From: Wyeomyia smithii | Taxonomy: Eukaryota > Arthropoda > Insecta > Diptera > Culicidae | Direction: 5' to 3' | Assembly: GCF_029784165.1 (NCBI RefSeq) | Contig: NC_073694.1 | Location: 82,454,249 to 82,518,248, forward strand | Length of the DNA: 64,000 bases | Shown here: one piece after another, positions 34,526-46,395 of the stretch | How positions within the stretch are numbered: position 1 is the stretch's first letter | Layout: each line of letters opens with the position of its first letter | Position numbers and translations under genes: made by a program | The notes under the pieces: generated by a model | The model's database searches: none | Told to the model about the DNA's origin: nothing | Seen by the model: only the letters and a program-made list of their open reading frames with translations

Positions 34526-34689
34526 AATACATTCATTGTAATAATCCGTCAAGTAAAGAAACCATTATTCAATTATGTATGAACTCTTTTTTTCCTCTTT
34601 CACTAGTATAAATAACATAAAGCATGTAAGTAAGTTATAAACATATGTAGTCTACTTTTGTTTGACGAAATAAATAAATAAATAAATAA

Positions 34690-34921
34690 TTTATTGGGTT
34701 GAAACTAAAATGAATCAGTTAGTATCTATTTTATAAAGTTATTCTACTAGTTTTTAGCAGTTTGGAGTTAATAATGATATGCACACATCAGCAGAATATG
34801 AAGCTTTTGTTTTTCATTTTCCCTCAAACCTATATGATGCTTATTACAAGTTACAAGGATTCTAGAAGAAAAAAGGAAGGCTGAGATTTATTTGTGCTGG
34901 GAAATAGCCTTAATTATCTTC
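34690..34921. other. Short AT-rich spacer
   Basis: Lies between the tail of the CR1/Jockey-type element and the next repeat. Nothing recognised. Confidence 0.4.
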
Positions 34922-36537
34922 TACTAGCTGTCCCGGTAAACTAGCAATCACAGATTAAACTTCCGATTTGTTTAAAGTCTGCAAATGCATAATGAATCGG
35001 GCATTGGATACGTTCAAACTCAAAAGAAAATCTTTTCCTTTTTTATTGGCTTTTTTTGGTGAGAAAATACATTTTCTCACCGAAAAAAGCAAAAAAGGAA
35101 AAGTAAATACTCACGGTGATCAACCCAACCAATATCAAAAGAAAATCGTTTAAATGATTTTTTTCGCAATGAGAACATCCTTGCCTTTCTGCTTTTGTAC
35201 ATCACCACGATTCTAAAAGTACCCATATTGGATGAAATTCCGTCATTTTCAGCTGATTTCCAGAAAAGGAAGTCATCAACTTGGATTTCAAAATGGCGTA
35301 TAGAATCAATTTCTGGCCTTTGGTCATCAGTTTGATACCGGAAATACCCATATTGAATGATATTCAGTCATTTTTGGCTGTTTTCCAGAAAGTCACCATT
35401 CTAGAATTCAAAACGGTGTCTGAGATGGATTTTTAGTATCTGTGCATGATGCAAATGATTTATGCATGATGCATAAATGATTAAAAAATACCATGTTTTG
35501 CTAACTTTGGCTGTCTTCAAAACACAAGAAGTCGTCATTTTTATTTTTGAAAAATGACATTTGAAATTAATTTCTGGCCTCTGGGCGTCATTCTGTTTCC
35601 GGGTACACCCATTTTGGTTAATTTTCGGCCATTTTTGGCTGTTTTCCAGAAACCGAAAGTCGCTATCGTGGATTTCAGAAAAACATGTGGAGTTCATTTC
35701 TGGCCTTTGAGCGTCATTCTGGTTCCAAAAATAACCATTTTGGGTTGTAATTAGTTTTTTTGGGCTGCTTTCCAGATTTTCCAAACACCGGAAGTCACCA
35801 TTTTGGAATTCAAAATGATATATGAGGTTGATTTACGGAAATACGCTTATTGAGTGGTATTCGATCAACTTCGGTTTTTTCTAGGAAGCGAAAGTCGCCA
35901 TCTCAGAATTCAAAAGGATGTCCGAGGTCGATTTTTTGTTTCTGTGTTACTGGTTCCGTGAATATCCGTATTGCGTGGTAACTGGTAATTTCGGGTTGTT
36001 TTTCAGAAGCCGGAAGTCGCCGTATTAGAATTCAAAATGGTGTCTGAGGTTGATATATGACTTCTGTGTATCGTCACAATTACAGGAATAGCCAAATTTT
36101 GTAGTATTTGGTCGCTTTTAGCTGTTTTCCAGAAACCGGAAGTGGCCTTTTTGAAATTTAAAGTTGTGTCTGCGGTCGATTTCTGGCTTCTGTGCATCAT
36201 CATGTATTTGGTCAATTTTGGCCGTTTTCCAGCCCCCCTTCCTCCTTCCAGAGTAGGGGGGGGGGGAAGTTAAACCATCATAGAAGCATTTTTCACCGCC
36301 CAAAACCTTTACATCCCAAATTTGGTTCCATTTGCTCGATTAGTACTCGAAATTTATGCTTGTATGTATAGTACACTCCCTTCCTGGGTAGGGAGGGGTC
36401 TCAAAGTATCATAAGAACCTTCCCCGTCCCCAAAAACCCTTACATACAAATTTTCATGTCGATCGGTTCAGTAGTTTCCAAGTCTATATGGATCAGACAG
36501 GCAGACAGAACTCCATTTGTGTATGCATGTATAGATT
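34922..36537 (+). repeat. Composite repeat with ~120-bp internal array
   Basis: Begins tactagctgtcccggtaaac at about 34922 and ends with cggttcagtagtttcc, cagacaggcagacagaac and a tatagatt tail near 36537. I associate this head-and-tail combination with a dispersed repeat found in many arthropods but cannot name it. The middle (35255-36235) is an array of about eight diverged units near 120 bp. Each carries words such as ttccagaaaccggaagtc, gaattcaaaatggtgtctga and ttctggcctttg. A C-rich/G-run block (36230-36265, 36390-36430) precedes the tail. No coding capacity. Confidence 0.65.
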
Positions 36538-36540
36538 GAC

Positions 36541-37482
36541 ACATTCTACCGTGACGTTACAACGTTTTGACTATTCTGTTGGCATAATTTGCACTCTAAC
36601 TTGAAATTTTTTCAAGAAACCCTTCAATATTTTTACATATTTGGAAAGTAAACAAAATTTCCTATAACATTGATGCATGATCCATTTGTGTACTTTGTTT
36701 ATATCACTTTGAGGAGTGAAAATGTAGCGTGACGTTACAACGCGCAAGAAATTGAGGTTCCCGGACTTCTATTACAAAAGTTAAATCTCTGCTCTGTTTG
36801 AAATTTTATAACGATTTCTTCTTCCATGATTTGATAACAAATAATAATCGAACATTTTGCCGTGTTTTGAGTGCCGATAACTGGTAACATCTATTTTTGA
36901 GAAGCTTTTATTTTCCGTGACGTTACAACGCTCATTTTCCAGCAAGGGGTATTCTCACTCTGTTGTAACGTCACGAAAATATAATTCAATATATATCCAT
37001 TATTTATCGAATATTTCTTGCACATTTTCATAAGAAATGGTAAAATAACTGGTTTTTTATATTTCTACTTCTACTTTATGTACTTGGTTTAGGGGTTAAC
37101 CGATGGTCCCTTGACGGTTTTTCAACTTTTGGGTACCAATGAACTCGGAATGAATTCTAGTTTATCGGCAACATATAAACCTACAAGAAACTAGCTGTCA
37201 TAAAAAGTTCTAAGCGTTGCAAAAATGAACATTTTGACACACACTCCTAAAATCCGGAACATTTCCGGTGTCCATTAGCCGCATCAAGTCCTCACATAAT
37301 ATTTGGAAAGTAGGATAGTTTTTCAGTAAAATGAAACCTGTTTCGTCAAAATTGAATAATTTTTCGTAAAGTTCTGACCTTTTGAAAGTTGACAAAATTT
37401 TGCGTGTCTCAACCATTTTGTCTACCCCCTGTATAATGTGCTCCAAATTAAAAGACCGCCTAGCCAAAATCCCCTGATATCA
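36541..37482. other. Spacer with repeated CGTGACGTTACAACG motif
   Basis: The 15-base word cgtgacgttacaacg occurs exactly at 36550, 36728 and 36916, and once inverted (one mismatch) at 36961-36975. Spacings are 178, 188 and 45. It contains TGACGT, the half-site of CRE/ATF elements, but a TE origin is as likely. The surrounding sequence is AT-rich, and an 85-codon minus-strand frame at 37210-37467 has no recognisable domain. Confidence 0.5.
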
Positions 37483-37908
37483 ACAATACGGTTGCATTCT
37501 GTGCCGAACACGCATCAGTATCGGACGTGTGATCGGTGATCGCTCAGATAGAATATAAAACAAAAGACGTGTGAACAAGTGTTGGCATTGTTTGCCTGGT
37601 CGAGTGAAATAAATCCGGGTTCAAGGTCGCGCCTTTGTGCAACTGTTTCGCATCGTGACTACCAGCTGGTGCGTAAGCCGATTTGGCTGCTGGCTGAATT
37701 GTGCTACAGCAGTGGACGAGACACAAAAGAGGAAAAAAAAGCCATCAGTTGACAGTGAGTTGTATCGCTGTGTGGAGTGATCTCACACCTGGCTCGCTGC
37801 TGGTGGCTGTTTGGTGCTGCTGTATTAGTGCTGCTGGCTGTAACGGCTGCAACTTCGAACGATCGGACAACCAACCTTACTGGAAGGGAGAAGTAAAAAG
37901 GTACGTGC

Positions 37909-38064
37909 TTTTCTGACATTGTGGACTGGATTTTTGAAACTTTAAATGTACCCAATCCAATTAAAATTTTTCTTACAGCATTTCTCCCAACAGTTAGATC
38001 ATTTTTGAAGCAGTTGACTGCCCAATGGCCCCTCCTTGCAGCGATTGTATCCTTCGATGCCTAA
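37909..38064 (+). pseudogene. I-element ORF1, C-terminal remnant
   Basis: Reads SDIVDWIFETLNVPNPI and then FLPTVRSFLKQ, ending SFDA before TAA at 38062. This matches the C-terminal 50 residues of ORF1 in the copy at 11857. The CCHC knuckles and everything upstream are missing; the preceding sequence is 5' UTR. The stop overlaps the ORF2 ATG (38057) as in the other copy. Confidence 0.8.
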
Positions 38065-41000
38065 TTCAACTGCGTATATGAAGGATTCTATCTCTGTCTT
38101 ACAGTGGAATTGTAGAAGTATTTTACCAAAAATTGATTCGTTTAAAGTTTTGATAAATAAAAACAAATGCGATGCATTTTCCCTTTGTGAAACTTGGCTT
38201 ACTTCAAATATTGATCTCAACTTCCATGATTTTAATATTATTCGCCTTGATCGAGACACCCCATATGGAGGAGTACTTTTAGGGATTAAAAAGTGCTATT
38301 CTTTCTATCGTATTAACCTCCCCTCGATTCCAGGCATCGAAGTTGTCGCATGTCAAATGACAATACAAGGTAAAGAGCTTTGTATTGCCTCAATATATAT
38401 TCCTCCCAGAGCACAGGTTGGGAAACGGCTGCTCTTTGATTTAATATAACTTCTTCCCCCGCCACGTTTGATTTTGGGAGACTTCAACCCTCATGGCGTG
38501 GCCTGGGGTTCCCCTTACAATGATAACCGCTCCTCTTTAATCTATAACCTTTGCGATGACTTCGACATGACTATTTTAAACAACGGCGAAATGACACGTA
38601 TCCCGAAACCTCCAGCGCGCCCAAGCGCTTTGGATCTATCCTTATGTTCGACGTCGCTACGGTTGGATTGCACATGGAAGGTAATCCTCGATCCTCACGG
38701 TAGCGACCATCTGCCTATTCTTATTTCAATTACAAACGGATCAACTCACATGCGACCAATTGACATTCCGTATGACCTCACACGGAATTTCGATTGGAAG
38801 TTATACGAGGAAATGATTTCAAAAGCGGTTGATTCGATTCAACATCATCCACCACTTGAAGAATACAACCTCCTGGCGGGCTTAATCCTCGACGCCGCGT
38901 TGCAAGCCCAAACGAAGAAATATCCCGGCGTAACGATTAAAGAACGGCCTCCCACTCCGTGGTGGGACCAAAAGTGCTCCGATGTCTACACGCAAAGATC
39001 CGACGCGTTTTTGGCCTACCAGAAGGGAGGTATACCTGGCGACTATTAACGGTATTCGGAGCTTAATACCAAGCTTAAAAGCTTGGCTAAAGAAAAGAAA
39101 CGCGGATATTGGCGTCGGTTCGTGAACGAGACGTCGAGGGAGACATCGATGAGCACTCTTTGGAACACAGCACGAAGAATGCGGAATCACGTAACGGTCA
39201 ACGAAAGCGAGGAGTCTTCAGGTAGGTGGATATTTGATTTTGCCAGGAAAGTATGTCCGGACTCTGTTCCTGAGCAAAATATTGTTCGTGATGCGTCTCC
39301 GGGCCACGACGCGATAGAATCACCTTTTACGATGGCAGAATTTTCAGTTGCCCTCCTGTCCTGTAACAATAACGCGCCTGGGTTAGATAGAATCAAACTC
39401 AACTTGTTGAAGAATCTACCCGGCAATGCCAAGAGGCGCTTGTTGAACTTGTTCAATAAGTTCCTGGAGCAAAACATTGTACCGCAGGATTGGAGGCAAG
39501 TGAAGGTGATCGCCATCCAAAAACCAGGGAAACCAGCTTCTGATCACAACTCTTATAGGCCGATTGCAATGCTATCCTGTATCCGGAAATTGATGGAAAA
39601 AATGATACTCCGTCGTTTAGACCATTGGGTCGAATCAAATGGCCTACTATCGGATACTCAATTTGGCTTCCGCCGTGCCAAAGGGACGAATGATTGTCTT
39701 GCGTTGCTTTCAACAGATATTCAGCTGGCGTATGCTCGCAAAGAACAAATGGCGTCTGCGTTCTTGGACATTAAGGGGGCTTTTGATTCCGTTTCTATTG
39801 ACATTCTTTCGGGCAAACTTCACCGACAAGGATTTTCTCCAATTTTAAACAATTTTTTGCACAATTTGTTGTCCGAAAAGCACATGCATTTTACGCACGG
39901 CGATTTGGCAACTTTTCGCACTAGCTACATGGGTCTTCCCCAGGGCTCATGTTTAAGCCCCCTTCTTTACAACTTTTATGTAAATGACATCGACGAATGT
40001 CTGGCAAATTCATGCACGATAAGACAACTTGCAGACGACAGTGTAATCTCTGTTACAGGAGCCAAAGCTGCCGATTTGCAAGGACCATTGCAAGATACCT
40101 TGGACAATTTGTCTGCTTGGGTTTTACAGCTAGGTATCGAATTCTCTCCGGAGAAGACTGAGATAGTAGTTTTTTCTAGGAAGCATGAACCTGCTCAGCT
40201 TCAAACACAAATAATGGGTAAAACGATTTCTCAGGTTTTGGTACATAAATATCTTGGTATCTGGTTCGACTCTAAAGGCACCTGGGGTTGTCACGTGAGG
40301 TATCTGATGAAAAAATGTCAACAAAGAGTGAATTTTCTTCGTACAATAACCGGACAATGGTGGGGAGCCCATCCAGGGGACCTTATAAGGCTTTACCAAA
40401 CAACGATATTGTCTGTTATTGAAAACGGGTGTTTCTGCTTCCGCTCCGCAGCAAACACACATCTGATCAAACTGGAGCGAATACAATATCGTTGTTTGCG
40501 TATCGCCTTAGGTTGCATGCAATCGACCCATACGATGAGTTTGGAGGTCTTAGCCGGAGTTCTACCGTTGAAAAACCGCTTCTGGAGACTGTCTTCTCGT
40601 ATTCTTATCAAATGTGAGGTCTTGAACCGTCCCGTGATTGAAAATTTTGAAAGGTTAATCGAACTTAATTCTCAAACCCGTTTTATGACATTGTATTTCC
40701 ATCACATGTCCCAAAATATTAACCCTTCTTCGAATATTCCAAATCGTGTCGACTTATCAAATACTTCTGATTCTGCTGTGTTTTTCGATGCATCCATGAT
40801 AGAAGAAACTCGTGGAATCCCGGATCACTTACGCGTGCAGCAGATCCCCAAAATATTTTCCAATAAATATCGAAACATCAACTGCAACAATATGTTCTAC
40901 ACTGACGGATCACTTCTTGATGGGTCCACTGGCTTCGGTATTTTCAATAACAATTTAACTGTCTCCCATAAGCTCGATAATCCTGCTTCTGTTTACGTCG

Positions 41001-41743
41001 CAGAATTGGCTGCAATTCAGTACACCCTAGGGATTATCGAAAAAATGCCCACGGACCATTATTTCATCTTTACGGACAGTCTCAGTTCCATTGAGGCTCT
41101 CCGATCGATGAAAGATGTTAAGCACTCTCCGTATTTCCTGGGGAAAATACGGGAACATCTGAGTGCTTTATCCGAAAAATCTACTCAGATTACCTTAGCG
41201 TGGGTCCCTTCTCACTGCTCGATACCGGGCAATGAGAAAGCGGACTCTTTGGCTAAGGTGGGCGCAACAAACGGTGATATTTATGAAAGACCAATTGCTT
41301 TTAATGAATTTTTCGCACTTGTACGTCAGAATACGATCATCAGTTGGCAAAATGCTTGGACCAGAGGAGAATTGGGAAGGTGGTTACATTCCATAATCCC
41401 CAAAGTATCGACGAACCCGTGGTTCAAGAGGTTGGATGTAGGTCGGGATTTCATTTGCGTGATGTCCCGGCTTATGTCCAATCACTATAGATTTGACGCG
41501 CATCTCCGTCGTGTTGGGCTCGGGGAAAGTGGTATCTGTGCCTGTGGTGAGGGTTATCACGACATAGAGCATGTGGTTTGGTCATGCCCTGTACACCGTG
41601 ACGCCAGGTCTAAATTAATAGCTTCCCTGCAGGCCGAAAGTAGGCAGCCGGCTGTTCCTGTTCGTGATGTCTTGGCGAGCCGTGACCTATCCTACATGTC
41701 CCTTATATACGTTTTCCTGAAATCCATCCACGCCCCAGTTTAA
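38057..41743 (+). pseudogene. I-element ORF2: endonuclease-RT-RNase H, two nonsense codons
   Basis: A single frame of 1228 codons from ATG at 38057, interrupted only by TAA at 38447 (where the relative at 12854 has GAA) and TAA at 39047. Domain order: endonuclease (VLQWNCRSI, SLCETWL, LILGDFNPHG, GSDHLPILI); RT (YRPIAMLSCIRKLMEKMI, LDIKGAFDSV, LPQGSCLSPLLYN, QLADDSVIS); RNase H (FYTDGS, AELAAIQ, FTDSLSS, NEKADSLAK) with the D-E-D-D residues; and a C-terminal finger, CACGEGYHDIEHVVWSC. There are no frameshifts, so decay is light. The endonuclease is more complete here than in the copy at 12587 and includes the roughly 11 codons missing there. Two stops plus the ORF1 deletion make autonomous activity unlikely. 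Confidence 0.88.
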
Positions 41744-42224
41744 TCCTATTCCCTTCCGCCTACATCCAACCAAACGACAAGAACACGTTAAGATCCCGGA
41801 TCCGGAAACAGCAACTAGACCCGCACGATACTCTCAGGTCCCGAGGGAGACAACCCAATATGCCAATCCGTAATATCTTGGCCCAGCAGCGGAACATATT
41901 CAATATGCTGCTTACCTATGGCGATGGAAAACCATCAAACAACAAATCAGTGTTTTTAATGCAAAACATTCTAGCTTTAAGTTAGATTTAGTTTCAGCTC
42001 GTAGTCGGCAGCGAGGATAAAAAAATTGCTTTTAGTTATTAAGATACTTAAGAAAGCAAGCTACCAGATATAATTGGCGCCGTTAAACATTAAATTGTAT
42101 TTGTGCCGTGTCAAATAAATTATAGATGAAGAAAAAAAAAACAATACGGTTGATTCCGAAATTATATTATGTTTAGATGGAAATTGGAACATTGTAGAAA
42201 CAAGATTCAGGTTTATACACATAG

Positions 42225-44449
42225 GCGTAGCTAGCGGGGGAGGGGGTGATAGTAGAAGATAGTGCACCTGCCTACGCGTTGTCTTTGCTGCATCCCGCTA
42301 ACATAATACGTATGTCGTTGGAAGATTTCAAACGCAAAACCGAAGCTTTCGTAATTTTCTACGAAGTTGACAATTTTGTCGGAGAGGTGGAAATCTGGTA
42401 TCAACATCACTAGTTGGTCGCAAGCCAGCCTGTGGCTGAAAGCCACCCTAATAAACCAAAAAAAAGTATCAACATTGTAGCAGCATGAGAGCAGACCGCA
42501 AGAATTTGGAAGAGCTGGATCTTATAGACCTGCTCGCTGAAGCCCATTCTTTTCTTCCCTGCGACTGAGAAAGCAATTAAAATTGCACTGTTTCTACCAT
42601 GTACAACGATTGAACGCTTTTTATTTCGTCGGGTGAAAATTCCTTGCTGGTTCAGTACGAATGAACTAAACAGGCTTACTAATGTGGAAACATTAGAAAA
42701 TATTTCAAAAATATTATCAATAAATTCCGACAAAAATCATTGCAATCCTCAATTACAACGATTAGCTCACTTTATAGTCGATAAGATAGAAGTAAGATTA
42801 AATTAAGGTTTATTTTAAATTCATTTATTTTTGTCTTAACAAGTAGGTTTACAATTTTCCTACAATTATATTCACTTAACTGCAATTACTATCTTTTAAT
42901 GAAATAAAATTTTGAAAAAGTATATGTAATAGTATTGATATGTCACCGTTTGTAGCAGAACACACAATATAAATTCTGAAAAAATATTAGTAAATGATTA
43001 ATTCATCTCAAAACAAATCCCCCATTAAAAAAACGTCGGGTGAAAACCTGGCTGAGGTCAACATTGGTTGAACAGCGGTTCAGTGCTTTCTGCTTGCTAC
43101 GTGTTCATCGCCAGATCTACCGTGGGCTGAGATTTTGACGTGAGCGCCAGAAGCACAAAACCGCTCCAGAAGCGATTTATTTTTATTCGTTCCCCGCTTC
43201 ATTACGCAATCTGATCTGATAGAATCTGAGTAAATATGTTGAAAAACGTCTCCCATTGCTTTAACACGTTTATTTATGTAAATGCACTTCTTCTGCAAAA
43301 TAGCAGAACCATTTCAAAGTTTTACACGAAAAGTGACGTTGGTACGCCCTAATAGTCTAGTTTGCCATGCGTACTGATCTATGCATACCTTAACGTCAGT
43401 ACAGTGTAAATGAAAATCACGTCGAAATGAAGTGATTTGCTGTTAAATTCGCACTACTGCCTAACATTTCAGAGTTGAATGAATTTTTTTCGAAATATAT
43501 GAATGCAAAGAACGATGAAATCAACAGAAAATCACTGTATTTTTTGTTGTTATGTTCATCTTTGATGATATGCTTATGTTTGAGATACGGAATGTCGGTT
43601 AGTTGGATAATTAAATAAATTCACAATAAATTCAAAAGACTTCTTTTATTTTGGATTTTTCATTTTAATTTTATTTTAGATTTTTAATTTAATAACAAGA
43701 TATCGATATCAGGATATATAATAGAGCCGTTTTGTTGTTATTTTAATTTAAAAGGTTCTATGGAACTTACGCTTAAACAAATTTTTAATCTTTTTGTGCT
43801 GCTTGCGCCGTTCGCCATCGTCACTATTTTTGTTCCGCTCTATGGTTTTGACGTTTGTCAATTGGAATTGCAGCAGTAATTCAATTGATTAAACAGTGGT
43901 GATAATAAAAGAGATATTCATAATAACACGATTACGATCTCAATTAACCAGTTTTCAACGCAATTATTTCTTTGGAAAGTGTTAATCATCGAGAAATCAA
44001 CACTAATTCACTTCAACTTGCAGTGTGATGTGACGAATTGATTCAAGTGCAAAAACACTTGAAGTAATCGTGACGGCAACAAGTATCTTGAAGGAGACTG
44101 CCCATACTGTAGTAATACATAAAAAATGAAATTTGAAATTTGGCGCTTACGTCAAAATGCCAGCCCACGGCAGAGATGGTTAACAACAATTGTAAAAATT
44201 TTACTAAATTAGCACTGGAGTGATTTGCGGAGGATAAAAGGAAGATGATTTTTAATTAACGACATTGTTATTGTTATCTTTCTACGGTAGGTTAAGTGTA
44301 AATTAAATTACAGTTTAGTTAAGTGTTAATGAAAAAATGAAATTTAGTGTTGATCATTTATTTATTTCTATTTTTCAAAATACTAAATTACTACTAAAAT
44401 TTTGAAGAACTTGCCCCCCCCCCACCTCATTTGAAATTCTGGCTTCGCC
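42225..44449. repeat. Possible DNA element with GGCGTAGCTAG/CTGGCTTCGCC ends (tentative)
   Basis: ggcgtagctagcgggggagg at 42225 and, inverted, the stretch from cccccccccc to ctggcttcgccc near 44412-44450 could be two ends of one element of about 2.2 kb, each with a G/C homopolymer next to the terminus. Identity of the ends is only moderate and no TSD was found. The interior contains the truncated Jockey copy (42640-43033), and apart from that I see no gene in it. Confidence 0.25.
42640..43033 (+). mobile_element. 5'-truncated Jockey copy with 13-bp TSD
   Basis: Flanked by CGTCGGGTGAAAA at 42627-42639 and 43034-43046. The body aligns with the last 390 or so bases of the intact Jockey element (about 50222-50600): ccttg-tgg-ttgaac..., cgacaaaaatc-ttgcaatcc, gacaagtaggtttaca, ending aacaaatccccc and a short A-run. 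It carries only the last 40 or so diverged codons of the RT ORF plus 3' UTR. This is a normal outcome of incomplete target-primed reverse transcription. Confidence 0.9.
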
Positions 44450-44663
44450 CATGCCCATACATCCCAAGTAACAAAATTGGTTATATTAAAGTTTCTTAGT
44501 ATAAAACATAAAACCTTCAATGCCGACCATGCGGTTATAACAACCTACTAACAACAACTACAAACATGTGCTATGGCTAGTTGGCCCAGCTTTATTGCAG
44601 TTATCAAAACTTCATATACGCTCCATCATAGGACCAGATGTTTTGTACAACCCGAATTGCTTA

Positions 44664-44946
44664 GGGGCCGTTCAATAATTACATAAGCAAATAGGGGGGG
44701 AGGGGGGTGTGCAATTTTCTTACGCTATCTTACAGGGGAGGGAGGGGGTGAATTGAATATCTTACGTAAGAAAACCTCTTACTATCTTACGTAAGAATAA
44801 CTATAATAAAAATCTATATATAGTATATGTAGTAAGATCTTACTAGGGGGAGGGGGGGTGTCAAAAAATCTTACGATGTCTTACAAAGGGGGGAGGGGGG
44901 ATTGAAAAAGTGGAAAAATATGCTTACGTAATTATTGAACGGCCCC
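44664..44946. mobile_element. 283-bp MITE, GGGGCCGTTCAATAATTAC ends, TTA TSD
   Basis: Left ggggccgttcaataattac and right gtaattattgaacggcccc are terminal inverted repeats of about 26 bp, with TTA on both flanks (44661-44663, 44947-44949). The interior is also partly symmetric, with G-rich blocks and the palindrome cttacgtaag. A TTA duplication with GGG-starting ends fits the PIF/Harbinger group. No transposase. Confidence 0.9.
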
Positions 44947-44949
44947 TTA

Positions 44950-45817
44950 CCACATAATGGCTTCGAAATTTTAGTTGAGATGTATTCTCCAAATAAAATT
45001 TGATGCATTAAATTTCATCTAGGTTTCATTTCTATATGACAGGGGGTTTTTCTCGACGTGAAAACAAAATTGTGTAAATTTCTATTTCCATCTTGATTGA
45101 TAATTGAATATATTGTTGCCTTTAGATTGTTTTCGTGCATGTGAAAACACATGCCATAAAAAATTTATGGTGAAACCGGGCACGAATTTTACCGCATATG
45201 ATATGCGCCGCAGGAGTTCTGTAGGAAATGATTATATAATTAAAATTTTATTCTTCTGAACTAAGGTGATGATTAAATAAATGCCATGATTTGGAGTATT
45301 AAGTTAAATGTATGCCGCTATCAATCATAAGATTTTCAAAATTCCTGTGTGGTTTCGTTGTTCTGAAAATGCTGATTTCAGATATAGTTACAAAAAAATG
45401 CTGATTTCAGATATAGTTACAAAAGTTTGCAATATTTTCATCTAATACGACATGTTGTTTTAGAATAAAACCTCGTACGTGTTTAAAATATTCGTCATAA
45501 CCAATACTCATAATTTGATCAGAAAATCAACTGGGCATCAACTAGGTAAACCTATCATAGCATTCGTCTGGCTTGTTCCGATCATCAAATTTTATACAAA
45601 CCACAATCATAACCTACACGGCGAGGTTGACATAACAAATTCGGTTCAAAGTAAAATTACAGCTTGGAAATTTTTTTTTCTTCAAGTGGGACTATTGAAC
45701 AACTCCATGGGTTATGTGTTTCTGGTTTTATTTGGTTGTTATGAAAGTCAATATAAAACAAATTTATGACTGTTCTTAAAACTGTGAAGCTAAGTTTTAT
45801 TATGAAGACATTGATGG
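44950..45817. other. AT-rich spacer
   Basis: No gene recognised. A 27-base sequence (atgctgatttcagatatagt...) is directly repeated at 45369-45395 and 45398-45424. A 96-codon frame at 45479-45769 has no recognisable motif. The last four bases, ATGG, are the target-site duplication of the LTR element. Confidence 0.45.
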
Positions 45818-46395
45818 TGTTACAGTTCAAATACTTTGCCCTATTAACATTGCTAAGAGCGTGCAGAGCCGAAGCAGAGAGATTACGGCATACTAGAGAT
45901 CGTGATGAATCACCATGAGATACGTGCTATAATTCAGGGGAAGGTGAATTATTAAAAGAATTCCCCCCCTCACACCGGATTAAACGATTCACCACAATGA
46001 ATATAGAATTAAAGATATGAATAATAATTTAGAAATGAATAAGTTAGTATAGTTAGGCGAACAGATTACAATAGGATTAATAGGATGATTAGCGGCTAAC
46101 GGTCAAATTGAAAATTGTACCAACATAACACTCAGAATCAGGGTTCACACAAAACACTTACACCGTATAGATCTGCCGGAAAAAGGGGATATCACAGTGC
46201 GTCTTGAACTGTCCTACAGATCAGACGTTTTTTCGGTTGCTTGTGGACTGGTCTTTGACTGCCTATAGCTTCAAAGTTTGTGTTTTGTCAGTGTGTCTTT
46301 TAAAGACTACCTGAAAGTTATTTCCCATCAGTCTTTCTCAAGACTACCTACTTTTGAATTTAACATTTGTTTTAACTTTTTTCGTATCACCTGAA

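Larger units (their letters stand above)
28180..34689 (+). mobile_element. CR1/Jockey-type non-LTR retrotransposon, 5'-truncated and multiply interrupted
   Basis: Coding pieces in order are endonuclease (28180-28626), RT (31790-33630) and RT C-terminal region (33998-34525). A 3' UTR follows, ending in a tail of AAATA repeats at about 34667-34689. The pieces are separated by a foldback transposon (28627-31786) and a SINE (33631-33985). No RNase H is present. A microsatellite-type tail and this RT type are common in the CR1/Jockey superfamily; I cannot place it more finely. At the truncated 5' edge a 26-base sequence (taacatatctcagggattta...) is directly repeated at 28181 and 28216. Confidence 0.8.
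37495..42140 (+). mobile_element. I-clade non-LTR retrotransposon with TSD and ORF1 deletion
   Basis: Flanked by ACAATACGGTTG at 37483-37494 and 42141-42152, a 12-bp TSD with a short poly(A) before the right copy. It contains about 410 bp of 5' UTR, only the last 50 or so codons of ORF1, a full-length ORF2 with two in-frame stops, and a 3' UTR ending gtgccgtgtcaaataaa. It is related to, but clearly diverged from, the copy at 11857, so it is a different subfamily or an older copy. The TSD places the 5' end well upstream of ORF1, so the loss of ORF1 is internal and not 5' truncation. Confidence 0.88.

Noticed and set aside
37210..37467. 85-codon minus-strand ORF reading LEHIIQGVDKMVETRK
   Set aside because: Looks protein-like, but no domain, start context or neighbours support it; it could be a TE fragment.
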